A DNA stretch of 64,000 bases from Allobosea caraganae (GTDB lineage Bacteria; Pseudomonadota; Alphaproteobacteria; Rhizobiales; Beijerinckiaceae), in contig NZ_QQTO01000037.1 in NCBI RefSeq assembly GCF_003351345.1, positions 433,501 through 497,500 of the forward strand. The letters are read 5' to 3'. The notes beneath the pieces were generated by a model. The model ran no database searches and was not told the DNA's origin. It saw only the letters and a list, made by a program, of their open reading frames with translations. This document shows positions 49,999 to 58,117 of the stretch, piece after piece (position 1 is the stretch's first letter; each line of letters starts with the position of its first letter). A program made the position numbers and the translations under genes.

Positions 49999-50617
49999 CG
50001 GCGAGCACAGCCTCGGTTCGGCTGCCTACGCCGAGCGTCTTCAGGATCGCTGAGATGTGGTTCTTGACCGTCGGCTCGGCGAGCCCGAGTGCCCTGCAGA
50101 TGAGCTTGTTGTTCTTGCCTTCCATGAGCAGCGCGAGCACGTCGAGTTGCCGCTCGGTGAGGCCAAGAGATTGCAGGTGCGTCGAAGTCGAGCTACTGCC
50201 AGACGCATGCGCTGCAGCCTGCTTCTGCAGCGCGGCGGGAGGGACGTAGATGCCGCCCGCCAGGACGAGCGAGAGCGCTCCAATCAGGACTTCGCGTGTC
50301 TCGGTCTTTGGAATGAACCCCTGTGCCCCGCGCGCCAGTGCATCACGGATCGTGGACTGCTCCCGGTCTCCCGAGATCATGACGACGGCGACGGTCGGGT
50401 GCCGTTCCGACAGGGTCTCCAACAGCGACAACCCGTTCTGATCGGGCAGATGCAGATCCAGCAGCACGAGATCGATGCCGTCATCCTGTTCGAGCGTCGC
50501 TAGTGCCGCCGCCGCGTCAGACGCTTCCAGCACCAGGCAATCGGGCCGAACCACCTGCAACACGCTGCGCATGGCTTCGCAGATCAGCGCATGGTCATCG
50601 ACGACGAGGAACTTCAT
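49961..50617 (-). CDS. LuxR/FixJ-type response regulator
   Basis: A 218-residue response regulator. The receiver domain starts MKFLVVDDHALICEAMR with the acceptor D54 in LLDLHLPDQNG; the C-terminal DNA-binding domain has the LuxR motif LTERQLDVLALLMEGKNNKL, then ICRALGLAEPTVKNHIS. Start 50617 is chosen because it gives the exact family N-terminus; the frame extends to 50770 without support. It overlaps the 3' end of the hybrid kinase gene on the other strand. It is the obvious output partner of that kinase. Confidence 0.93.
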   Translation of the reverse strand: MKFLVVDDHALICEAMRSVLQVVRPDCLVLEASDAAAALATLEQDDGIDLVLLDLHLPDQNGLSLLETLSERHPTVAVVMISGDREQSTIRDALARGAQGFIPKTETREVLIGALSLVLAGGIYVPPAALQKQAAAHASGSSSTSTHLQSLGLTERQLDVLALLMEGKNNKLICRALGLAEPTVKNHISAILKTLGVGSRTEAVLAVTRLGWSKPAAG

Positions 50618-50999
50618 GCGGGGCCGAGACTGACATCCAAGACCGCGACGAGGTTGCCGCACGGCAACTTTACATGGATCGCTTGTCGAAGACGACGTCC
50701 GGTGTAAGCGGCATCTCCGCAAGGCGTCCCCTGGGCAGGCCGACCGAGTTTCCAATCCGGCAAGGATCATAAGCGGCCGGTGCCGGTCGCGAGCGTGCGT
50801 TTATCGACGAGATCCCAATGCCCGGACCTGGCGCTGAGCTGATCGAAGCAGCCCTCTAGCGCGGAAGAACGGAATGGCGCCTCCTGGTCCCCGATCGGTC
50901 TCGCTTCCAGGTCTCTTCGGCTTGGGCTCTGGTCAAGCCGAGCGGCTGATGTGCTCGTCGCCTCAAACGCGCCAGAATCAGACCTTGCGGGAGCCGGGC
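50618..50999. other. Gene-free region upstream of the response regulator
   Basis: These 382 bases contain only short frames in all directions, none with a ribosome site or known domain. They should include the minus-strand promoter of the response regulator, but no clear box pair was found. Confidence 0.4.
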
Positions 51000-51386
51000 T
51001 CAGCCCTGCGCCAAGAGACCCTGCGCCAACTCTTCCCATTCTTCATCGAGCGTTAAGATTGACGGTACGGCGCCGCTGCGTCGATACCAATATTCGGCGT
51101 TCGATTGATCGCCTTCCTTGCGATGGAGGTAGGCATGCACACGCGCGCCTGCCGCATCGTCCCGTTCCTGCGCGCACTCGTGCGCCTTGTTCCAATCGCC
51201 CTTTGCATCCCACCACAGCGCTTGCAGGGCAGGGCTTGAGCCGGCGGGCGGTTGTGGTTCCGCAATCGAAACTCTGAAGGTCCGCAGATCCAATTTCAGC
51301 CCCGTCGTGAAATCCAAGGCGCAGATAATACCCGCGCCAGCGGCCGAGCAGTAGTGTGCCTCGGGCGACACCTCAAATGGCCGCAT
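51000..51386 (-). CDS. Conserved hypothetical protein (short helical protein)
   Basis: The well-formed part, about 75 residues at the C-terminus, reads SPALQALWWDAKGDWNKAHE, VHAYLHRKEGDQSNAEYWYR and LDEEWEELAQGLL. It looks like a helical cytoplasmic protein family common in Hyphomicrobiales and without known function. The N-terminus is uncertain: ATG 51386 is given, but a TTG near 51293 would give a protein closer to the expected family size. The frame further upstream runs through the palindromic repeat copy C and is not real coding sequence. Confidence 0.65.
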   Translation of the reverse strand: MRPFEVSPEAHYCSAAGAGIICALDFTTGLKLDLRTFRVSIAEPQPPAGSSPALQALWWDAKGDWNKAHECAQERDDAAGARVHAYLHRKEGDQSNAEYWYRRSGAVPSILTLDEEWEELAQGLLAQG

Positions 51387-51408
51387 CCGGGCTCGCGTTG
51401 GGTTCCAA

Positions 51409-51475
51409 CTAGAGCATCGGACCGAAAAGTGGAATCCGGTTTTCGGGATAATCCGATGCAATAACAAAGGCCTAG
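51409..51475. repeat. Palindromic intergenic repeat, copy C
   Basis: This 67-bp element is the reverse complement of copy A (12189-12255) with only a few differences, both ending in CTAG. The core is CCGAAAAGTGGAATCCGG. It lies upstream of the hypothetical gene ending at 51000. Confidence 0.82.
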
Positions 51476-51587
51476 ATCGCCACTTTGCGTCCGATAGGAC
51501 GCACGACGATCTAGCTTCGTCCAGATCAAACCGCCGGAAACGAACTCAGCGCTGGATAAAAATGGGGGCAACGTCACCCATGAACAG

Positions 51588-51631
51588 GAAAGCTGGACGG
51601 AAGGCCCTGCAAGGCTTTCCGTCCAGCTTTC
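51588..51631. repeat. Long hairpin, possible terminator
   Basis: GAAAGCTGGACGGAAGGCC at 51588-51606 pairs with 51613-51631 at 18 of 19 positions, loop CTGCAA. The inner core CGGAAGGCC is also used in the hairpin at 61822-61845. It lies about 110 bases downstream of the minus-strand tRNA-Arg and may end that transcript. Confidence 0.6.
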
Positions 51632-51740
51632 GCTCTCAAAATCCCGAAATGTCCCCGCCGGTCCTTGGACTGTGGACAACAAAGCCCCGCAAGCGAGGAC
51701 TTCATTTGGCCGAGGTGGCCGCTAAGCTATTGGAAAGTAA

Positions 51741-51817
51741 TGGCGCGCCCGAAAGGATTCGAACCTCTGACCCTCAGATTCGTAGTCTGATGCTCTATCC
51801 AGCTGAGCTACGGGCGC
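51741..51817 (-). tRNA. tRNA-Arg (anticodon ACG)
   Basis: The 77-base minus-strand gene starts GCGCCCGTAGCTCAGCTGG and ends with encoded CCA. Acceptor arms GCGCCCG and CGGGCGC pair over 7 bp. The anticodon stem TCAGA/TCTGA encloses the loop CTACGAA with anticodon ACG, read as ICG after editing. The T-arm contains GGTTCGAATCC. Such tRNA genes are frequent integration sites, but no integrase is nearby. Confidence 0.97.
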
Positions 51818-51956
51818 GTATCAGGCGCAGGGCCGAAGGCCGTGCCGATCTGATGCCGCGGAAATAGCCGCTCTCATCCGGCTTGGCAACCCCCGAAAGC
51901 CGCCCGCGATATGAAAACGTCACAGACCACACAGGCAAGGCTCGCCGGGTGACGAC

Positions 51957-52343
51957 CTACTCGGTCTTGGCGATGGCCTGGCGGATCGCCTCCGCCTCGC
52001 GTTCGCCGATCTCGGCCGCCTTGGCCGCGCGGTTCTTCGGCAGCTTCTCGGCGATGCCGTAGAGCTGCTCGCGCCGGTCCATCTCGCGCCAGACGTCGTC
52101 AGGCGCGATGCCGATCTCGCTCCAGAGCACGACGAGGTTGTAGACGAGGTCGGCGCTTTCGAGGATGACCCGGTCGCGCTCGCCCTGCACCGCCTCGAGC
52201 CCGACCTCGACGGCCTCCTCGGCAAGCTTCTTCGCCATTTTCGGCAAACCCTCGCCGATCAGCTTCGCCGTGCGCGAATAGCTGGGATCGCGGGAGCGTG
52301 CGGCAAGGACGGCGGCGTGAAGCCTATGGACCGAATCGACCAT
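51957..52343 (-). CDS. Phosphoribosyl-ATP diphosphatase-like (HisE/MazG-fold) protein
   Basis: A 128-residue all-helical pyrophosphohydrolase. It has the HisE-type core TAKLIGEGLPKMAKKLAEEA followed by VEVGLEAV, and ERDRVILESADLVYNLVVLW, which supplies the acidic metal ligands (EEAVE and ESAD). True HisE removes pyrophosphate from phosphoribosyl-ATP in histidine synthesis. Here it is not beside other his genes, and it has a C-terminal extension after the core, so a house-cleaning MazG-like role is also possible. It is transcribed toward tRNA-Arg. Confidence 0.82.
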   Translation of the reverse strand: MVDSVHRLHAAVLAARSRDPSYSRTAKLIGEGLPKMAKKLAEEAVEVGLEAVQGERDRVILESADLVYNLVVLWSEIGIAPDDVWREMDRREQLYGIAEKLPKNRAAKAAEIGEREAEAIRQAIAKTE

Positions 52344-52489
52344 CTCGGGAGGGTCACCTCGTCATATGTGCGTTTCGTGACAGCGCCCGGCAAAGCAGGA
52401 CGCAGGCTGCGAATCAGGCCTGTCGACGAACGTAGTTCAAATCCAGCCAGGTCCCATTGTCGTTTCAGGACAGAACCAGGCAAAAAGCC

Positions 52490-52999
52490 TCACGCCGCGG
52501 CGAAGGGCGCGAAGTATTTCGCCACCTCGCGGTAGACACCCTGCTTGAACGGGATGATCAGCTCCGGCGTCTCCTCCAGCCGGCCCCAGCGCCAGGCGTC
52601 GAACTCGGCCTTGTGGCCGCCGGCGGGCGTGAGGATGTCGATCTCGCTCTCCTCCCCGTCGAGCCGGAAGGCGAACCATTTCTGCGCCTGGCCACGCCAT
52701 TTCCCCTTCCAGGCCTGCTTGCCGATGTCGACGGGCAGGTCGTAGCTCAGCCAGACCGGCGCCTCGGCAAGCAGCGAGGCCGAGGTGACGTTGGTCTCCT
52801 CCTGCAACTCGCGGATCGCCGCCTGATGGGGCGTCTCGCCGGGATCGATGCCGCCCTGCGGCATCTGCCATTCGAAGCCGGGCGCGACATGCTCGGGCTG
52901 CCGCTTGTTGGCGCGCCGGCCGAGGAAGACCAGGCCTTCGCGGTTGAACAGGGCGAGGCCGACGCAGGGGCGATAGCCGGAGGGAGGAGAATTCGTCAT
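52490..52999 (-). CDS. rppH: RNA pyrophosphohydrolase RppH
   Basis: A 169-residue Nudix hydrolase that removes pyrophosphate from the 5' end of mRNAs and starts their decay. The N-terminus YRPCVGLALFNREGLVFLGR matches RppH, and the Nudix box reads GGIDPGETPHQAAIRELQEE followed by TNV. The RppH-type WQMPQGG region is present in the form EWQMPQGGID. It overlaps the deacetylase-like gene by 4 bases (ATGA), the usual arrangement in this order of bacteria. Confidence 0.95.
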   Translation of the reverse strand: MTNSPPSGYRPCVGLALFNREGLVFLGRRANKRQPEHVAPGFEWQMPQGGIDPGETPHQAAIRELQEETNVTSASLLAEAPVWLSYDLPVDIGKQAWKGKWRGQAQKWFAFRLDGEESEIDILTPAGGHKAEFDAWRWGRLEETPELIIPFKQGVYREVAKYFAPFAAA

Positions 53000-54210
53000 C
53001 GCAGCGAGCCCGTGGTGGAGGGGTTGCGGAAGCCGCGCGCCGCGCTGACCGGGACGAGGACGATGCCCTTGCCCTCCAGCGTCGCAGCCCAGCGCACGAT
53101 CCGCTCGATCGAGACCGGCAGGGCGCTGGCAGAACCGACGGCCACGCCGCGGTCGCGGGCGAGAGCCTCCAGCTTCTGCAACTCCCCATCGATCGCATCA
53201 GCGCGGGTCACGCTATCGACCACGCGGTCCACCTTCAACGTCGGAATCTGCGCCTTGATGGCGGAGGGGGCGAGCAGGCTGCGGGCCGACGAGCCGTCGT
53301 CGATCACCATCAGCCCGCGCCCGGCGATCTCGCGCAGGATCGGCGAGAGCGCCGCCTCGTCGGCGGTCAGCCGCCCGCCGAGGAAGTTGACGATGCCGAC
53401 ATAGCCGGTGAAGCGGCCGAGCAGCCAATGCAGCCGGTCGATATTCTCCGCCGCCTTCGGCCCGGAGAGCAGGGTCTGCGGTCCCGGATCGTTGTCGGGA
53501 TAGTCGAACGGCTCCATCGGCACCTGCAGGAAGACCTCGTGCCCGTCACCACGGGCGCGCTGCACGATACGCTCCAGCTCCGTGCCATAGGGCGCGAAGC
53601 CGAGCGAGACGGTGCCAGGCAGCTTGGCGATCGCCTCGGCCGTGCCGTTCTGGCTGATGCCGAGCCCGCCGACGAGGAGCGCGATGCGGCCGGCCGGCTT
53701 CGTCTCCGGTGCCGGGCCGAGCGGGCGGGCATAGATTTGCGCCGGGGTCGCGCCGTCGGGCCCGACCTTGGGCAGGAGGCCGAAGCGGCTGCGCTCGATG
53801 AGCCGGCCATCGGGCGCGCTCGCGAGCTTGACCTCGCCGCTCTCGGGAATGGTGATGATGATGGAGCCAGGCGCCTCCGCGCCCGGGCGCACCACGGTGA
53901 CGCCGGATTCGGCTTCGAGCTGCCGCGCCGTCGCTTGCGGGCGCGCCGTCTCCGGCACGACCGGGGTGGCGAGGGGCACTTGCGCGATCTCGGGCTTGGC
54001 CGCCACCAGCTTGCTGATCAGCGCGGTCGCCACCGGCTCGCCGCCATCGGGATCATGGCGCAGGGCGAGAACGAGGATCAGCGCCAGGAAGGCGAGCCCG
54101 ACCATGCCGGCGCCGGCCAAGCCAAGGCGCTGCGACCACGCTGTGCCGTGGCGCACCGGACGGTCCTGTCCGAGCGGCCGATTGAGCTCGGTGAGCGGCG
54201 TTCCGGCCAA
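52996..54210 (-). CDS. Divergent polysaccharide deacetylase family protein (YibQ-like)
   Basis: A 404-residue protein with an N-terminal membrane anchor (GLAGAGMVGLAFLALILVLA), a proline/alanine-rich linker and a C-terminal polysaccharide-deacetylase-fold domain of the divergent type. Family segments are RIALLVGGLGISQNGTAEAI, TVSLGFAPYGTELERIV, VFLQVPMEPFDYPDNDPGP and MVIDDGSSARSLL. It acts in the periplasm and lies between ctpA and rppH. Whether it removes acetyl groups is unknown. A terminator at 54335-54365 separates it from ctpA. Confidence 0.9.
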   Translation of the reverse strand: MAGTPLTELNRPLGQDRPVRHGTAWSQRLGLAGAGMVGLAFLALILVLALRHDPDGGEPVATALISKLVAAKPEIAQVPLATPVVPETARPQATARQLEAESGVTVVRPGAEAPGSIIITIPESGEVKLASAPDGRLIERSRFGLLPKVGPDGATPAQIYARPLGPAPETKPAGRIALLVGGLGISQNGTAEAIAKLPGTVSLGFAPYGTELERIVQRARGDGHEVFLQVPMEPFDYPDNDPGPQTLLSGPKAAENIDRLHWLLGRFTGYVGIVNFLGGRLTADEAALSPILREIAGRGLMVIDDGSSARSLLAPSAIKAQIPTLKVDRVVDSVTRADAIDGELQKLEALARDRGVAVGSASALPVSIERIVRWAATLEGKGIVLVPVSAARGFRNPSTTGSLR

Positions 54211-54334
54211 AAGCAGCCGTCCTCAAAGGGTTGAAACGAAGCCGAATCAGCCGGCTCGCAGGCGCAATCCTGACGCCTGACGCTTCGTCAGTCGAGAGCG
54301 GTGCTGCAACACCCCGATTCTGCCTCGAAACGAA

Positions 54335-54365
54335 GCGTCCCGGGCGACATGGTCACCCGGGACGC
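54335..54365 (-). terminator. Rho-independent terminator after ctpA
   Basis: GCGTCCCGGG (54335-54344) pairs with CCCGGGACGC (54356-54365) around an 11-base loop. On the minus strand it is followed by the T-rich tract TTCGTTTCG. It lies 25 bases beyond the ctpA stop. Confidence 0.8.
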
Positions 54366-54389
54366 GATCTCGTCGCGCTGGCCGCCCGA

Positions 54390-55787
54390 TCAGGGCTTAG
54401 GCGCTTCCGGCGTCGCCGGGGCAGCCGGCGCGGCGGGGGTCTCGGCGGCCGGAGCTGGGGCCGGCGTCGCGGGCGCGATCGAGGCCGGAGCGGCCGCGTC
54501 GCGCTTGACGCCGCGCAACTGGTTCAGCGCCGCGATCAGCTGGGTGTCCTTGGTCGCGTCGTTCGGGACATAAGAAGCCGAACCGGACTGCTCCTCGCCG
54601 TCGCCGGCCTTGAGGTGGCCCTTGAGCGAGGCCTCGCCCTTGTTGTCGACCAGCTTGTCCTTGAGCTCGGCCGGAATCTCCTGGACGACCTCGATATCGG
54701 GCGTGATGCCCTTGGCCTGGATCGAGTTGCCCGACGGCGTATAGTAGCGCGCCGTGGTCAGGCGCAGGCCGCCATTGGCGCCGAGCGGGATCACGGTCTG
54801 CACCGAGCCCTTGCCGAAGGAGCGCGTGCCCATCACGGTCGCGCGCTTGTGGTCCTGCAGGGCGCCGGCGACGATCTCGGCCGCCGAGGCGGAGGAGCCG
54901 TTGATCAGCACCACGACCGGCTTGCCCTTGGTGAGGTCGCCCGACTTGGCGTTGAAGACCTGGGTCTCCTCGGCGTTGCGGCCGCGCGTCGAGACGATCT
55001 TGCCGCGCTCGAGGAAGGCGTCGGAGACCAGGACCGACTGGTCGAGACGGCCGCCGCGGTTGTTGCGCAGGTCGACGATGTAGCCCTTGATCTTGTCGGC
55101 GCCGATCTCGCTCGTGGTCTTCTCGATCGCCTTGCGCAGGCCCTCATAGGTCTGCTCGGAGAAGGTGCCGATGCGGATGTAGCCGACATCGTTCTCGACC
55201 CGCTCCTCGACCGCCGGCACGACGATGGTCGAGCGCGTCAGGGTGAATTCCAGCGAATCGGGCTTGCCCGGGCGCTCGATCTTGAGCTTGACCTGGGTGT
55301 TGATGATGCCGCGCATCTTCTCGACCGCCTGGCTCAGGCTGAGGCCCTTGACCGCGTCGCCGTCGATCTCGCGGATGATGTCGTTGGCCAGGATGCCGGC
55401 CTTGGAGGCGGGCGTGTCGCGGATCGGCTTGGCGACCTTGAGGGTGCCGTCCTCCATCGTGACCTCGATGCCCAGCCCGCCGAACTGGCCGCGCATGTCG
55501 GTGTCCATGTCGCGGAAGCTCTTGGCGTCGAGATAGGACGAGTGCGGGTCGAGCGAGGAGACCATGCCGTTGATCGCGGCCTCGATCAGCTTCTGCTCAT
55601 CCGGCTTCTCGACATAGTCGGTGCGGATCTTCTCGAAGATGTCGCCGAAGAGGTTGAGGCTGCGATAGACCTCCGCCGAGGCCGCGACCGCGCTGGTCGA
55701 GGACATGAAGCCCGTCTGGGTCACCAGCCCGGTGAGTCCCGCGCCGGCCACCGCGCCAGCGAGAACGAGAGAGACCTTGCGCATCAT
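54390..55787 (-). CDS. ctpA: C-terminal processing peptidase CtpA (S41 family)
   Basis: A 465-residue periplasmic serine protease. An N-terminal signal or anchor (MMRKVSLVLAGAVAGAGLTG) is followed by the S41 N-domain, a PDZ domain (GGLGIEVTMEDGTLKVAKPI, then DTPASKAGILANDII) and the catalytic core with NGSSASAAEIVAGAL (catalytic Ser) and RSFGKGSVQTV (catalytic Lys). The C-terminus is Ala/Pro-rich. Start 55787 overlaps the envC-like stop as ATGA; an upstream extension to 55823 is not needed. It processes or degrades periplasmic proteins, often cell-wall hydrolases, which fits its neighbour. Confidence 0.95.
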   Translation of the reverse strand: MMRKVSLVLAGAVAGAGLTGLVTQTGFMSSTSAVAASAEVYRSLNLFGDIFEKIRTDYVEKPDEQKLIEAAINGMVSSLDPHSSYLDAKSFRDMDTDMRGQFGGLGIEVTMEDGTLKVAKPIRDTPASKAGILANDIIREIDGDAVKGLSLSQAVEKMRGIINTQVKLKIERPGKPDSLEFTLTRSTIVVPAVEERVENDVGYIRIGTFSEQTYEGLRKAIEKTTSEIGADKIKGYIVDLRNNRGGRLDQSVLVSDAFLERGKIVSTRGRNAEETQVFNAKSGDLTKGKPVVVLINGSSASAAEIVAGALQDHKRATVMGTRSFGKGSVQTVIPLGANGGLRLTTARYYTPSGNSIQAKGITPDIEVVQEIPAELKDKLVDNKGEASLKGHLKAGDGEEQSGSASYVPNDATKDTQLIAALNQLRGVKRDAAAPASIAPATPAPAPAAETPAAPAAPATPEAPKP

Positions 55788-57145
55788 CCGCGAACCTTTT
55801 CGCTTTGCGGTTTCGTCCACCACGGCGTCGGATCGATCGAGACGCCGTCTTTTCTGAACTCAATATAAAGGACCGGCTCGCCGGTCCCGGAACCCGTGAT
55901 CGTCGAAGCAGTCTCCGACGTTTCCCCCATCACCGCAACCGGTTCTCCCGCAAGGACGAACTGGTTCAGCGACACGTCGATGCGCTGCATGCCGGCCAGA
56001 AGCAGATAGTACCCCCCGCCCGCATTCAGGATCAAGAGTTGCCCGAAGGAACGGAACGGTCCTGCATAAACCACCCAACCGTCCGAAGGCGCCGAAACTA
56101 GGGCATTGGCCCGAGTCGTGAGAGAAATTCCGCGCGTGTTGCCGCCGGCCCCGTCATTATCGCCGAAACCACGCGATTGTGATCCGGCAACAGGCAGCGG
56201 CAGCAGGCCCTTGGCCTCGCCGAAGGCGATCTTTGGCGCGAGCCGGGCCGGGTCGCGGAAGGCGAGCGCCGCCATCCGGTCGCGCTGCTCGCGGGTCTCG
56301 GCCTCCAGCACCTGGCGCGCGGCATCCGCCGCCCTGTTGGTCAGCGAGATGTCCTTCTCGATGCGCTCGACGAAATCGCGCAGGCCCTTGGCCTGAGTCG
56401 CCAGCTCGCTGCCGGCGGCGCGCTGCGCCTCGACGTCCTTGGCCGCGCTCGCCTCGCGCTCGCGCCGGGCCTCGACCAGCGAGGCGAGGCGGCGGCGCTC
56501 GCCGGCAAGCTGCTCCAGCTCGCCGCTGATCGACTTGCGCTCATTGGCGATGCCGTCGCGCAGCCGCACCAGCTCGGCGAGGTCGGTGCCCAGGATCTCG
56601 ATCTCCTGGCGCAGGTCGGGCACCACGGCGCCGAGCAGCATCGAGGCCCGCACGGCCTCCAGGATGTCCTCGGGCCGGACCAGCACGGCTGGCGCCGGCC
56701 GGCGGCCGATGCGCTGCAGCGCCGCCAGCACCTCGCCGATCAGCCCGCGCCTGCCTTCGAGCGAGCGGCGGATCGCCGCCTCGCTGCCCTGCAGCAGGTT
56801 GAGCCGCTCCTCCAGCGCCGCGATGCGGCGTTCGGCCGCCTGCGTCCGGGCCGTGGTGTCGAGCAGCGCCTGGTTGAGCCCGGCGCGGTCGGCCCGGATC
56901 GAGGCGATCTCGGCCTCCAGCTTGGCGCGCGCCTCGGTATTGCCGGCGAGCCTGGCCTCGATCGCCTTCAGCTCCGCCTCGCGCGCCTGCTTCTCGCTCA
57001 GCTTCTGCTGGGCCTCGCGGGCAAGCTGCTCGGGATCGGGTGGCGTCTGCGCGGCGGCGGGCGCGAGCGCGAGCCAGAATCCCGCCAGAAGGGCGCAGCC
57101 GCCAAGGCGGGCCCTGTCGCGAATCACTGGCGGCGCAAAGCTCAT
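55784..57145 (-). CDS. envC: Murein hydrolase activator EnvC-like protein
   Basis: A 453-residue periplasmic protein with a signal peptide (GGCALLAGFWLALAPAAAQT), a long coiled coil (about residues 35-290) and a C-terminal LytM/M23-like domain. The LytM domain is degenerate: the metal-site HxH strand is replaced by LYIEFRKDG and the usual histidine turn by GGYYLLLAGM. As in EnvC it should therefore activate amidases at the septum instead of cutting peptidoglycan itself. It overlaps rlmH and ctpA by 4 bases on each side. Confidence 0.92.
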   Translation of the reverse strand: MSFAPPVIRDRARLGGCALLAGFWLALAPAAAQTPPDPEQLAREAQQKLSEKQAREAELKAIEARLAGNTEARAKLEAEIASIRADRAGLNQALLDTTARTQAAERRIAALEERLNLLQGSEAAIRRSLEGRRGLIGEVLAALQRIGRRPAPAVLVRPEDILEAVRASMLLGAVVPDLRQEIEILGTDLAELVRLRDGIANERKSISGELEQLAGERRRLASLVEARREREASAAKDVEAQRAAGSELATQAKGLRDFVERIEKDISLTNRAADAARQVLEAETREQRDRMAALAFRDPARLAPKIAFGEAKGLLPLPVAGSQSRGFGDNDGAGGNTRGISLTTRANALVSAPSDGWVVYAGPFRSFGQLLILNAGGGYYLLLAGMQRIDVSLNQFVLAGEPVAVMGETSETASTITGSGTGEPVLYIEFRKDGVSIDPTPWWTKPQSEKVRG

Positions 57146-57621
57146 GCGCGATGATAGGGGTGACCGGCGACGATCGTCATCGCTCGATAGAGCTGCTCCA
57201 GCGCGAGCACGCGCACGAGCTGGTGCGGAATGGTCAGCGCCCCGAAGGCGAGCGTGATGTCGGCCCGGTCCCGAATCTCCTCGGCGAGCCCGTCCGCGCC
57301 GCCGATGACGAGGCTCGCAGCGGCGGTGCCTCCATCGCGCGCGGCTGCGATCTTCGCGGCGAAGGCCTCGCTACTGATGCTGCGGCCGCGCTCGTCGAGT
57401 GCGATCAGCAAGCCGGGGCTGAGCTTGCCGAGGATGGCCGTCGCCTCCTCGCGCTTGCGCTCGTCGGAGCGGCGGCCCTTGCCCTCAGTGATTTCGACAA
57501 TCTCGGGCCCGCTCAGGCCAAGGCCGCGCCCCAACTGCAGGGCGCGCTCGCGATAGCGCTCGCACAACTCGCGCTCCGGCCCGTCCTTGAGCCGGCCGAC
57601 GGCGATGATGGCGAGGCGCAC
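57142..57621 (-). CDS. rlmH: 23S rRNA (pseudouridine1915-N3)-methyltransferase RlmH
   Basis: A 159-residue SPOUT-family methyltransferase. It shows the start MRLAIIAVGRLKDGPERELC, the SAM-binding knot loops LVIGGADGLAEEI and AFGALTIPHQLVRVL, and the C-terminal EQLYRAMTIVAGHPYHRA, all characteristic of RlmH. It methylates pseudouridine 1915 in helix 69 of 23S rRNA. It lies 16 bases after rsfS and overlaps the envC-like gene. Confidence 0.97.
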   Translation of the reverse strand: MRLAIIAVGRLKDGPERELCERYRERALQLGRGLGLSGPEIVEITEGKGRRSDERKREEATAILGKLSPGLLIALDERGRSISSEAFAAKIAAARDGGTAAASLVIGGADGLAEEIRDRADITLAFGALTIPHQLVRVLALEQLYRAMTIVAGHPYHRA

Positions 57622-57637
57622 CTAGAGATATCGGATG

Positions 57638-58015
57638 CTAGCCGACGAGGCGCTCATGCGGCCGATCGGCGCCCCACATCTTCTCGAGATTGTAGAACTG
57701 GCGCACTTCCGGACGGAAGACGTGGATGATCAGGTCGCCGGTGTCGATCAGCACCCAGTCGCAGGCCGGCATGCCCTCGACCTTGGGCGAAGGCAGGCCC
57801 GAGCCCTTGATGGCTTCGACCAGGCTGTCGGCGATGGACGCGACATGCCGGTTCACCCGGCCAGTCGCGATGATCATCGCGTCGGCCAGCGAGGTCTTGC
57901 CCACAAGATCGATGACGGTGACGTCCTCGGCCTTCATGTCTTCGAGGACGCGCACTGCGAGGGCCACGCTGTCGGCGGAAGGATTGCCCGGGACAGCGGC
58001 CTGGGGAAGCGGCAT
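57638..58015 (-). CDS. rsfS: Ribosomal silencing factor RsfS
   Basis: A 125-residue RsfS/YbeB/Iojap-family protein that binds uL14 and blocks subunit joining when nutrients are scarce. Core motifs are MKAEDVTVIDLVGKTSLADA, MIIATGRVNRHVASIADSL and DWVLIDTGDLIIHVFRPEVR followed by QFYNLEKMW. The short N-terminal extension is normal for this order. It lies between nadD and rlmH. Confidence 0.96.
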   Translation of the reverse strand: MPLPQAAVPGNPSADSVALAVRVLEDMKAEDVTVIDLVGKTSLADAMIIATGRVNRHVASIADSLVEAIKGSGLPSPKVEGMPACDWVLIDTGDLIIHVFRPEVRQFYNLEKMWGADRPHERLVG

Positions 58016-58117
58016 CGGCTCGGCTTCACCAAGGGATTGACGGTTCAGTTCCGTATCCTCACATGACGACGCGCTCGCGGCGCGACATCTCTAAACTAAG
58101 CGTAAACAGCCCAAAAC

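Larger units (their letters stand above)
51387..51740. other. Intergenic region with repeat copy C and a long hairpin
   Basis: This 354-base gap contains the palindromic repeat at 51409-51475 and a 19-bp hairpin at 51588-51631. No gene is supported in it; the short frame at 51562-51867 runs through the tRNA gene and is an artefact. Confidence 0.55.

Noticed and set aside
51741..51817. tRNA-Arg as an integration site for a genomic island
   Set aside because: No integrase gene and no direct repeat of the tRNA 3' end were seen on either side, and core genes flank it.
54231..55868. 545-codon plus-strand open frame
   Set aside because: It is antisense to ctpA and reads through the ctpA terminator.
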